Source of the DNA: Desulfomarina profundi
Lineage (GTDB): Bacteria; Desulfobacterota; Desulfobulbia; Desulfobulbales; Desulfocapsaceae
Direction: 5' to 3'
Assembly (NCBI RefSeq): GCF_019703855.1
Contig: NZ_AP024086.1
Location: 930,001 to 994,000, forward strand
Length of the DNA: 64,000 nt
In this document: positions 38,080 to 47,074 of the stretch, in pieces
How positions within the stretch are numbered: position 1 is the stretch's first letter
Layout of the letters: every line of letters begins with the position of its first letter
Made by a program: the position numbers and the translations under genes
The notes under the pieces: generated by a model
Seen by the model: only the letters and a program-made list of their open reading frames with translations
The model's database searches: none
Told to the model about the DNA's origin: nothing

Positions 38080-41000
38080 TATGCATTTACCTTTTCAAAA
38101 AGTTCTTCCAGCTTGGCGAGAATCCTGTCATCCTCAAACTGCATCAATTGAATAGCCTTGGCAGGACACTCTGAAACACACATACCGCAGCCATGGCATT
38201 TGGCCGGGTCAATTTCAGAATAGCCATCCGCATTAATAAAAGGAATACCGAACGGGCATTCGCGGACACAGATGAGACAGGCTGCACACAGTTTTCCATC
38301 AACTCTGGCTGTTGCGGCACCAAGATTGATCGAATCACGGGCCAACATGGTCTGGGCCCTGGAGGCCACAGCATTCGCCTGTGAAATTGATTCTTTGATC
38401 AGTTTTGGTGCATGGGCCGTACCCGCAACAAAGAAGCCGGGAGTCGCCAGATCAACCGGACGCAGTTTGACATGATCCTCAAGGAAAAAACCATCCGCGG
38501 TCCTGGGCAGTTTGAAAATCATCGCCAGTTCCTCGGTGGAATCGTTGTCAGCTATGAGGCCGGTGCTGAGACAGAGAGCATCAGCTGTGACGGTGACATC
38601 TCTGCCGAGAATGGGATCAATAAAACTCACATTGACCTGTTTACCGTCAGGGCTGACTGTCGGCTTCTGATCCTCGCTGTAGCGAACAAAAATAACACCT
38701 TTTTCTCTGGCCTCTTTATAATATTCCTCCTGGAAACCGTATGTTCTCATATCACGGTAGAGGACGAAAATACGTGCATCCGGATTGATCTTCAGGATGG
38801 CAAGGGCGTTTTTGACTGCAGTCTGACAGCACACTCTGGAGCAGTTCGGGTTCTCGGCAGTACGTGAACCTACGCACTGGATCATGACAACATTATCCCA
38901 GTTTTTGACTGTTTCCGGTTGTTCGAAAATCAGTTTCTGAGTATCCAGCTGGGTCATGACCGCATCCGTTTCTCCCAATGAGTATTCTTTTATGGGATTG
39001 GGTACGGCACCGGTTGCCATGATGGTGACACCGTGTTCAATCTGCCTGTAGAACATCTGGGGGCCGACCTGCATACCGGTCTTGAACATTCCGGGCATAC
39101 CGGAGTGATCAACGATAATGGCACCGGTGATGACCTGAATATTCTCATGGTCTTCAACCTTTTTGATCAGATCCGTAAGAAACTCCTGGACATCATCGCC
39201 TTCGAGGGTTTTTATGATCCTGGCAGCAACACCCCCCAGTTTATTTGATTTTTCAGCCAGGTAAATCTGGAATCCTTGGTCAGCCAGGCGCAAGGCCGAT
39301 GTCATACCGGTGACGCCGCCACCGACAACCAGAATGTTTTTATTGATAGGAAGGGTCTGGTCCGCAAGTGGTTGCGCTTTGATGACAGCCGAAACCGACA
39401 TTTTAATGAGATCACCGGCCTTTGCCAGAGCTTCCTCAGGTTTGTTGCCATGAACCCAGGTGGCCTGGTCCCTGATATTGGCAATTTCCAGCAGATATTT
39501 ATTCAGTCCGGCCTGGGCCAGCAGATCCTGGAATTTTGCCAGATGTGTCCGGGGTGAACAGCCGCCGATGACGACCCTGTTCAGTTTTTCCTCTTCAATG
39601 GATGCTCTTATTTTTTCCATTGAAATACGGCTGCAGCCATGGCCTTCCGCTTTGGCTACGACCACATTGGGGAGTTTTTCCGCCTGACTGACCAGAGTGT
39701 CGACATCGATTACCCCTCCAATATTTTCGCCGCAGTCGCAGATGAAAACACCGACCCGAGGTTCTTCTCCAAGGACGTTTCTTTCCAGCTGCGGTTCACT
39801 CGTTTCTGTTTCTTTCTTTTCTTCAGAAAGTGCCACATCCTGGCCGGCCATACATGCCGCAGCACTGGCCTGAACCATGGTATCCGGAATATCCTTTGGA
39901 CTTTCAAATGTTCCGGCCACATAAATTCCCGGCCTGGTGGTGGCAACCGGATTGAAACCGTCGGTGACAGGGAAATTGTGCCTGTTCAGTTCAAGGCCCA
40001 GGTTGCGTGCAAGAGTTCGGCTTTCTTCCGATGTCTTGAAACCGGTGGAAAGAACGACCATATCGAACTCTTCCACATTTTGTGTGGTACTGTCATCACT
40101 GGTGTAGGTGATGGTCAATGTGTCCGAACCTTCCGGTTGGAGAATGGAGTGTGGACGACTTCGCAGGAAGCGGATGCCAAAATCATTTTTGGCCCTTTGG
40201 AAATAGAGTTCATAATCTTTTCCGAACGTCCGCATATCCATATAAAAAATCGTCGTTTCAATGTCTTCCTGGAATCGTTCCTTGGTGACGATAGCTTCCT
40301 TAAGGGCGAACATGCAGCACGCGTTTGAGCAATATTCACCGGCACCTTTCTGGATACCCCTTGAGCCGATGCACTGGATCCAGGCGACCTTTTTGGGCTG
40401 TTTTCCGTTTGAGGGACGGAGCAGTTTACCGTCTGTCGGACCGGATGCCGAGAGAATCCGTTCGTATTCGAGACTGGTAACCACATCAGGGTAGGCATCG
40501 TAGCCGAGATAATCGAGACCACTGGGATCAAAGAGATCAGCCCCGGGGGCCAGAACCACAGAACCACATTTAATCTCACGGTTAATGGCCATATCGTCCG
40601 GATTGATGGCTCCCGCCGGACAGATTTTTACCAGGGCTTCAACATCTTCGCATTTTTCCAGGTCAATGGAGTAGGCCTGGGGTGTTGCCTGAGGATAGCG
40701 CATGCATGTCGGTGCCCTGTGATCAAGACCCGGAGTGAAGCGTACACATTCGGGAAAATGTTCATGGCAGGCACCACACGCTGTGCATTTTTCTTCGTTA
40801 ATGTACCTGGGTTCCGTACGAACCTGGGCGGTAAAGTCACCCTTTTCTCCGGTAATCGATTGAACACTGGTCATCGACAGCAGTTCAATGAATTCCTGCC
40901 TGCCACTTTCCGAAAGATGGGGGCAAGGGTACAGAGGTCACAGTTATTTGTCGGGAACGTTCTGTCAAGCTGGGTCATCAGACCGCCGATGGTATAATCA

Positions 41001-41125
41001 TTATCGACGAGAATAACGTTTTTCTCGGCCTCAGCGAGGTCAAGAGCTGTTCGAATTCCACCAAGACCTCCGCCGACGACAAGAACTTTGTCATTTTTGG
41101 GTTGGAGTCTGTTTGTATTCTGCAT
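38079..41125 (-). CDS. hdrA: HdrA-like FAD/iron-sulfur protein, double-length (one apparent base deletion)
   Basis: The rebuilt protein has about 1015 residues. It starts MQNTNRLQPKNDKVLVVGGG (dinucleotide-binding loop) with the HdrA motif FPTNNCDLCTLAPIFRKVAG, then loses frame near 40899; one extra G gives AGQEFIELLSM and joins the long downstream frame. A [4Fe-4S] pair (CTACGACHEHFPEC), a second flavin loop (NILVVGGGVTGMTSALRLAD) and a C-terminal ferredoxin pair (CAACLICVRECPFG and CHGCGMCVSECPAKA) follow. HdrA is the flavin-based electron-bifurcating subunit of Hdr complexes. The length, about 1.5 times methanogen HdrA, suggests an HdrA-HdrA-type fusion. Confidence 0.9.
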
Positions 41126-41280
41126 TGTTACCTTTTCCTGTCGCTGATTAAGCAAGGTTGTCTATGAAAATCGTCTGGAAAGGTTGATCGGAATCTTTAT
41201 GGCGATTTTCATGGATTGTTAAACGGCCTTGCTACTCTCCCTTTCCGGGGCAGCAGGCCTGTCCTTTGGGAAACCGACAA

Positions 41281-42153
41281 TCAGAACCCTGCGTTGTCCA
41301 GGATTTCCGGAATCTTATGTTCCCATCCTAAAGTCTGGATAAGGACACCCTGGCATTGTTCTTTCAGGGATTGGATTGTTTCTCCTGCTATTTTAATACC
41401 TTCCAGCTCTCTGTCTGAAGATTTGCGAATACGCCTGATCAGGTCTTCAGAGATATTGCTTCCAGGTTCGCTGCTGGCGATATACTGGGCAATTGCAAGA
41501 GATTTGATAAGAAAAACGGTTGTGATAACGGGTACACCGAGCTTGCCTGCTTTTGCAACCAGCTCATTTCCCGTTTCAACGGAATAAACTGCAGGGGTGA
41601 CAATGAAGGTAGCTCCTGCAGCGATCTTCTCTTGAGCAGTTTCCAGTGCTTTTTCAAGCGCTTTATCGTCTGCGCAGGGAGGAAGAGTGCAGCCGATCGT
41701 GAAATCCGGGCTGCCGTCCAGTTCAAATCCGCTCATGTCCTTTCCCTGCTGGAGAGTTTTCAAGGCTTCAATGAGCTGGACTTCAGTAATATCTTCCACC
41801 GTGGCGGCGTCACTGTGGTCACTCTGGCTCATCTCTTCGCTGTCGGCCACAATGATGTTTTGATTGCCAAGGACGTGTGCTGCCAGGGCATCTCCCTGCA
41901 GAGCCATCCTGTTTCGATCCCGGCAGTACATATGCATGACAGTCTCGAGGCCCTGCTGTTTCAGAAGTACGGCTCCGGCAAGAGCACTCATACGCATGAT
42001 GCCGTTATCCATATCAGGGATAACAACAGCGTCAACCCGCCCCTTGATACGTGCACCATCATTGACGAGTCGCGAGATATTTACCCCTTTGGGAGTGTGC
42101 ATCTCGGCCAATACAACAAATTCGTTTGCAGCTAATTTTTTTTGAAAATTCAT
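41281..42153 (-). CDS. MetF-like methylenetetrahydrofolate reductase paralogue
   Basis: The protein has 290 residues of the same TIM-barrel family as metF: VLAEMHTPKGVNISRLVNDG, MHMYCRDRNRMALQGDALAA, AAGATFIVTPAVYSVETGNE and PVITTVFLIKSLAIAQYI. It is unbroken, unlike metF. The ATG at 42153 follows GGAGGG; a TTG 18 bp earlier is less likely. It lies between the HdrC/HdrB fusion and hdrA. Whether it reduces methylene-THF or has become a structural partner cannot be told from sequence. Confidence 0.85.
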   Translation of the reverse strand: MNFQKKLAANEFVVLAEMHTPKGVNISRLVNDGARIKGRVDAVVIPDMDNGIMRMSALAGAVLLKQQGLETVMHMYCRDRNRMALQGDALAAHVLGNQNIIVADSEEMSQSDHSDAATVEDITEVQLIEALKTLQQGKDMSGFELDGSPDFTIGCTLPPCADDKALEKALETAQEKIAAGATFIVTPAVYSVETGNELVAKAGKLGVPVITTVFLIKSLAIAQYIASSEPGSNISEDLIRRIRKSSDRELEGIKIAGETIQSLKEQCQGVLIQTLGWEHKIPEILDNAGF

Positions 42154-42214
42154 ATGCTTTTGTCCCTCCAAATCAGAACATGCCAGTTAAAAATCTCCGT
42201 TTTCAGTTTTCCCA

Positions 42215-43537
42215 TTAAAACATGGATGTCTCAGGATGAAACACGTCCACATCCTTTAAATCGTCTCCCAGATACGTACGTTCATTGGGACCGAGAATTC
42301 CAAGGGAGAGACAGATGAGCGTCCAGATGTGTACTGTATTATAAGCGCCACCATAATGGTGGCCGATATCATGAACCTGGGCGTGACAGTTATGACATCC
42401 GGTGATGCAGTAATCAGCACCTGTCGCCATGATCTGGTCAAATTTTATTTTACCGTATGACTGGCGGGCGTCAGGAAAACCTGACTGAAGGAAGCCGCCA
42501 CCGCCACCGCAGCAGTAATTGTTCGACTTGTTGGGTGTCATTTCAATGACATTTTCCTTGCCGACAACCGATTCAATGACAAAACGCAGATCGTCGGCGA
42601 CCACATCACCTTCGCCTTTTCTTATGATCTGACAAGGATCCTGAATGGTGAATTTGATTTTTCGGTCTTTGTTCCAGTCGGAACTGACCTTGAGTCTTCC
42701 TTCACGGATCCACTTTGCGTAATATGTATAGATTGAGGCAACTTCAAACTTGTGTTCAATTCCGAATTTTTTCAGTCCGGACCGGACTGAGAAGGTTATG
42801 TGTCCTCACTCCGTGTTGAGAAACACCTTGCAGCCAAGTTCATCGGCCTGTCTGGCCGATACCCGGGTGACCCTTTCCCAGCACTTGTCATCAGCCAGGA
42901 ACATGCAGTAGTTCTCTGCAGCCCAGCCCTTACTGCCGTAAGTCCAGTCTACCCCGGCGAGGTGCAGTATTTTCCAGAGCGGCACCATTTCATCCGGTTC
43001 CGTCACCGGCTCCCTGGAATTCTGGTTGAGAAAGAAGAAGGAATCAGGTTTGTCAATGGGAGCAACCATATCCTTGAACTCCGGCTGCGCTTCCTTGTAT
43101 TCCTCAAGCACATCTTCCACGACAAAAATAAAATCATCTGGAGCAGTACCCATGGCGCTGTTGGAGTCATTTCTCAGGGCCATATCACAGGAGTCCCTGA
43201 TGCCCTTGGGGCGTTCATCTCTTGGCCATTCTGCGCGGGCATTGAAGACAAGCTGGGGGATGTCGATTTTCATGGGGCAGACGTAAATGCACCGCTGACA
43301 CATGGTACACATCCAGACCCATGGGGATTTGACGGCTTCTTCGTCCATTCCCATGGCACACATCCGAAGAAATTTTCTCGGATCCATATTTTCAAGACCC
43401 GTTGCCGGGCACCCAGAAGCACATGCGCCGCAGGTCAGGCACAGGTTCAGGTTGCCTTCTTCCGGAAGAATCTCCTTGACCTTGTCAATAAAGGAGCTTT
43501 TCTTCTTTCCTTTGATTGTAATGGTGCTTTCAGACAT
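42215..43537 (-). CDS. HdrC-HdrB fusion with in-frame UGA, likely selenoprotein
   Basis: From ATG 43537 (site AAAGGAAT) the frame runs to TGA at 42808-42806, then stays open in the same frame to 42215, giving 440 residues with the TGA as residue 244. The N-terminal part has two HdrC clusters (CLTCGACASGCP and CTMCQRCIYVCP). The C-terminal part has a full CCG motif (DPCQIIRKG, NNYCCGGGGGF, CITGCHNCH). The TGA falls in TE-x-GH, where DsrK/HmcF-type relatives have ECGH. Fifteen bases after the TGA is a 7-bp hairpin with loop GGTCC, like a bacterial SECIS. Selenocysteine is therefore likely. It begins the HdrA-MvhD-MetVF series. Confidence 0.87.
42772..42790 (-). promoter_or_regulatory. Candidate bacterial SECIS hairpin
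   Basis: Read on the minus strand: TCAGTCC-GGTCC-GGACTGA, a perfect 7-bp stem with a 5-nt loop (it can also pair as 9 bp around a single base). It starts 15 nt after the in-frame TGA, and the loop lies 22 nt after it. In the E. coli formate dehydrogenase SECIS the apical loop also contains GGUC, about 18 nt from the UGA. The spacing and loop fit SelB recognition. Confidence 0.75.
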
Positions 43538-43656
43538 TGATATTATTCCTTTGTTTCTATCCAAATTCATACCACTGACCTGTGGACTGTCTGTTCAATG
43601 GTATCCCGATGTGGTGTGTTAAATGCGAACGCATTCCAGGGGCCTTTCCCTCCTTC

Positions 43657-43890
43657 TTTTATCTGAAAATTCCGTAACAAAAGGTTTTTTTGCCGTAGTC
43701 GGATTTTCGTTACTCTGTTGTACCCGAGGGCATAAAATGCCGAACCTTAAGGTCCGGCCATGCCGGTTTATCTGGAAATCCAGCTGCTGGAGATCATTTT
43801 GCCGCAGTCGGATTTTCATTACTTTGTTGCACCCAAAGGGCATAAATACCCAAAGGGCATAAATGGCCGAGCCATTTGGGCCAGCCGTGA
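43657..43890 (+). repeat. Repeat family C, tandem array
   Basis: Two units of about 107 and 125 bp (43657-43763, 43766-43890) and the beginning of a third (43892). Each opens with TTTATCTG(A/G)AAAT and contains TTTTGCCG(C/T)AGTCGGATTT, T(A/G)CACCC and GGGCATAAA steps, ending GGCCATG or a variant. In the second unit the CCCAAAGGGCATAAAT step is itself duplicated. Confidence 0.75.
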
Positions 43891-44611
43891 TGGTTTATCT
43901 GAAAAAAATCTAACTCAAAAAGGGGATGCTGAATTTTTGACGGAGAAATCCCTTTGAAATAAGGAATGGAAACAGATGAATTGAAAAACGCCATATTCTC
44001 TCCGCCTTCAACGCTGATAACCTGTCTGAACAGGTACACAGTCAATATCAGACCTCCACGTCCGTGATAAAACAGAACTTGCTTTTCGTACGATAAAAGT
44101 GCTGTTATCTGTACGGTCAGATATTACGGGATAGGTTATGTGCTTAGCAGGGAGGACTTTACAATCACCAAAATTAAATGTCAATCGTTATGGATTGCCG
44201 CAACATTTCGATGTGATGTTATTGTGTTAGATGAATCTTTACAGGAGTAGTCCGTGCTGTAAGATAAAGTTTGAATTTTAAAACAGTTGGGAGGGATTTT
44301 TCACAATCTGGAAACACGAAAAATTCATGCAAAATTGTATTATCAATAATATTTAGAGGTTACGTGAAAAATTTTGAAGAGTGATTTTTTGCCTATTTGT
44401 AACCACAGCGTGGCTGTAAATGAAAATTTGCAGGATAATGTGAAGGAGTAAATGGTAAAAATTTTTTAATTACCCATATGCTTTTTTAAAGAAAACAGTT
44501 TTTCTTACTTTTTGGCAAGAAAATAAAATGATATTGATAGATAATATGTTCATAATCAGATTTTTTAAGAGCAGAAAATTCCGGTGCAGTAGAGAAAATA
44601 TACCCGCACCA

Positions 44612-44692
44612 ATTTATCTGAAAATCCCGCTGCTGGGGGGTCATTCTGCTGCAATTGGATTTCCATTACTTTGAGGTGGCTGAGCCATTGAG
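44612..44692 (+). repeat. Repeat family C, short copy
   Basis: About 80 bp starting AATTTATCTGAAAATCCCGC with TGCTGCAATTGGATTTCCAT and GGCTGAGCCATTGAG. It lacks the middle CCCAAAGGGCATAAAT steps. It lies just upstream of the moxR-like gene. Confidence 0.6.
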
Positions 44693-44750
44693 TTTTTTTG
44701 CACCGGCAAACTGAGTTCGTTTGGAATCAAAATTTTTTAAGAGGATATTT

Positions 44751-45599
44751 ATGGTATTGCAACAATTTGATGGAGCAGTGAAATATATTCTAGATGATGA
44801 GTTGGCGAAAATCGTCAATATATCCATGGCATTGGAGATGCCGCTTCTTTTGAAGGGTGAGCCGGGCACGGGAAAAACAATGCTTGCCCATGCCATTGCC
44901 GACAGCCTGCGTATGGAATTGATCATCCTGAACGTTAAATCCAATATGAAGCTGGTTGAAGCGTTGTATCAATACGATACCCTGACCCGCTTAAATGACA
45001 GTCGTTTCGGGGATTCTGATCGAGATGTAAGTGATATTCGTGCCTATATCAAAATGGGAAAGATCGGTCAGGCCTTTCGCGCGGAAAATCGATGCGTACT
45101 GCTGATCGATGAGATTGACAAGGCCGAAACGGAATTCCAGGATGATATGCTCGACGTGCTTGACCAGATGCAGTTTGATATTATTGAAACCGATGATGTT
45201 GTCAGGGCAAAACACCGTCCGGTAATTATTATAACCTCGAATGCCAAAAAAGATTTGTCCGATCCTTTCCTTGGCCGTTGTAATTTTCATCATATCGCTT
45301 TTCCGGATCCTAAAATGATGCGCAATATTATCCAGGTGCATTTTCCGGATATTGGAAAAACCCTGGCGGAAAATGCCATCAGGGTATTTTACGATCTGAG
45401 AAATATTGAGGGTATTGAAAAAAAACCTGCAACTCGTGAACTGATAAATTGGATCAGGGCGCTCCTTGCGGATCCAGATTTCAGGGATGGGGAGATGCTG
45501 CACAGGGAAATTCCCTATCTCGGTGTACTGTTTAAGAAAAGCGGTGATTATATACAGGCTGGCAACAGTGGGCTGAAGAAACGGTTTTTCAGGGGCTGA
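44751..45599 (+). CDS. MoxR-family AAA+ ATPase
   Basis: The protein has 282 residues from the ATG at 44751 (AAGAGG upstream; a TTG at 44721 is an alternative). Walker A is GEPGTGKTMLAHAIA, Walker B VLLIDEIDKAETEFQDDML, and sensor 1 PVIIITSNAKKDLSDPFLGR. MoxR ATPases work as chaperones with VWA-domain proteins, often for cofactor insertion; the next gene is such a VWA protein. The substrate is unknown; a metalloenzyme such as CODH would be consistent with the neighbourhood but is not shown. Confidence 0.88.
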   Translation: MVLQQFDGAVKYILDDELAKIVNISMALEMPLLLKGEPGTGKTMLAHAIADSLRMELIILNVKSNMKLVEALYQYDTLTRLNDSRFGDSDRDVSDIRAYIKMGKIGQAFRAENRCVLLIDEIDKAETEFQDDMLDVLDQMQFDIIETDDVVRAKHRPVIIITSNAKKDLSDPFLGRCNFHHIAFPDPKMMRNIIQVHFPDIGKTLAENAIRVFYDLRNIEGIEKKPATRELINWIRALLADPDFRDGEMLHREIPYLGVLFKKSGDYIQAGNSGLKKRFFRG

Positions 45600-45619
45600 T
45601 ACTTAAAGCAATTATATAT

Positions 45620-45670
45620 TAAGGTTTTTCAGAGCCCATCTCAAAGCTTTGAGCGACTTTTTACGAGATT
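45620..45670 (+). mobile_element. Truncated right end of the MITE-like element
   Basis: About 51 bp (GTTTTTCAGAGCCCATCTC through CGACTTTTTACGAGATT) match the last part of the 160-bp element with several changes. It is bracketed by ATTATATAT (45611-45619 and 45671-45679). The second bracket overlaps the start codon of the VWA gene, so no ribosome site is visible for that gene. Confidence 0.65.
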
Positions 45671-45677
45671 ATTATAT

Positions 45678-46868
45678 ATGTTTATAAACTTTTTCTTTCA
45701 ACTGAAAGAGGCCGGAATTCCGGTGAGTCCTACATCTTTTCTTACTCTGCACAGGGCTATGAATGGAGGGCTTGTTGCATCCCTGGACGATTTTTATACT
45801 GTTGCCCGTACTATCCTGGTGAAGAGTGAAAAATTTTTCGATCTCTATGACCGTGTATTTTCGCATATATTTGAGGGAGAAGCACTTGTTCTACCACAGG
45901 ATTTTGAATTTGACTTCCTGGCTCACAGCTTGCTGCAGGAATGGCTCAAGGATCCGAAGACAATGGCTGGAGCTTTGGGACTCGATGAAAAGAAAATGAG
46001 CCATATGTCAGTAGAGGAACTTCTCGATTATTTTCAGAAAAGATTACAGGAGCAGGATGGACGGCATGATGGCGGTTCAAAGTGGATAGGGACAGGCGGG
46101 ACTTCCCCTGTGGGGCATTCCGGGTATCATCCAGGTGGCATGCGTGTGGGGGGACAATCCAGAAACCGGAGTGCCGTTCAGGTGGCAGCAGAGCGCAGGT
46201 ACAGGGATTATTCAACTGAAGCTCCGTTGACACAGGCTTCGATTGGGGAGGCCTTGAAACGACTGCGGAATTTAGTACCGAAAGGGGCACAGGACCAGAT
46301 CAATATCGATGCCTCCATTTACCAGACAATGAAAAATGGAGGTGAAATAGAACTGGTTTTTGAGCGGGGGATAGTTGATAGATTGAAAATTATCCTGGCC
46401 ATTGATAACGGAGGATGGTCAATGGATCCCTATGTTCATATTGTCAGAACTCTGTTCAGCTATTCCAAGTCACAGTTCAAGGATCTGAAGACCTTTTTCT
46501 TCCATAATACAATTTACGACTACCTCTGGAAGGATCCGGCCAGATACAGGCAACCTGTCAAAATTGATGAGCTGAGCAGGCTTGACCCTGAAACGCGGCT
46601 TATTATTGTCGGGGATGCCTCGATGGCCCCCTATGAGCTCATGGCCGCCGACGGATCGATATATGCCACGGAAAGAAGTGGAAAGCCAAGTATCGAGCGG
46701 TTAAGGTTTCTGGCAAAAACCTTTGAATCTGCAATCTGGCTCAATCCGACTCCCCGTAGACAGTGGGAGTATACGCATACAATCAAAGTGATCAGGACAA
46801 TTTTCCCCATGTTTGAATTGACCCTGGACGGACTGGAAAAAGGTGTGGCCTGCCTCATGGAGCGGTAG
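45678..46868 (+). CDS. VWA-domain protein (CoxE-like)
   Basis: The protein has 396 residues. The N-terminal region (MFINFFFQLKEAGIPVSPTS) matches the conserved opening of CoxE-like VWA proteins, so the start is sound although no Shine-Dalgarno is seen. The middle is Gly-rich and probably disordered. The VWA domain carries a MIDAS-like site AIDNGGWSMDPYV, then RLIIVGDASMAPYEL, and ends with a WLNPTPRRQWEYTHTIKVI segment. It is paired with the upstream MoxR ATPase. Confidence 0.83.
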   Translation: MFINFFFQLKEAGIPVSPTSFLTLHRAMNGGLVASLDDFYTVARTILVKSEKFFDLYDRVFSHIFEGEALVLPQDFEFDFLAHSLLQEWLKDPKTMAGALGLDEKKMSHMSVEELLDYFQKRLQEQDGRHDGGSKWIGTGGTSPVGHSGYHPGGMRVGGQSRNRSAVQVAAERRYRDYSTEAPLTQASIGEALKRLRNLVPKGAQDQINIDASIYQTMKNGGEIELVFERGIVDRLKIILAIDNGGWSMDPYVHIVRTLFSYSKSQFKDLKTFFFHNTIYDYLWKDPARYRQPVKIDELSRLDPETRLIIVGDASMAPYELMAADGSIYATERSGKPSIERLRFLAKTFESAIWLNPTPRRQWEYTHTIKVIRTIFPMFELTLDGLEKGVACLMER

Positions 46869-46992
46869 TGGAGACTGTGTGTCGGCAGGTTTGAGCAGGA
46901 GAATGGATATTTTTCAGGGCAGTTTCCGATTTTGGGATGACAATTTTCAATCTGGAGTTATTCTTATCTGCCAGGAGCTTGTCATAAAAATC

Positions 46993-47052
46993 GTACCTGA
47001 ATCCTGCACTTTTCCCTTGCCCTTCAGCATCGCCAGTTACGATTCAGGTCAT
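46993..47052. repeat. Repeat family A copy upstream of core metE
   Basis: Arms TACCTGAATCCTGCACTT (from 46994) and AGTTACGATTCAGGT form an imperfect inverted repeat in the 206-bp gap between the VWA gene and the MetE-like gene. Confidence 0.55.
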
Positions 47053-47074
47053 AATTCAAAATAAGGTACAGCCA

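Larger units (their letters stand above)
43538..44750. other. 1.2-kb non-coding region between divergent operons
   Basis: I see no gene here. The part at 43657-43910 is tandem repeat family C, 44612-44692 a further copy, and 43910-44600 is unusually AT-rich with no frame that looks coding. It separates the Hdr/Met operon (minus) from the MoxR gene (plus) and must contain both promoters. Confidence 0.6.

Noticed and set aside
40871-41155. In-frame TGA after AGRNSLNCCR in hdrA as a second selenocysteine site
   Set aside because: The downstream coding is in a different frame, and one added G gives the conserved HdrA sequence; a frameshift explains it without Sec.
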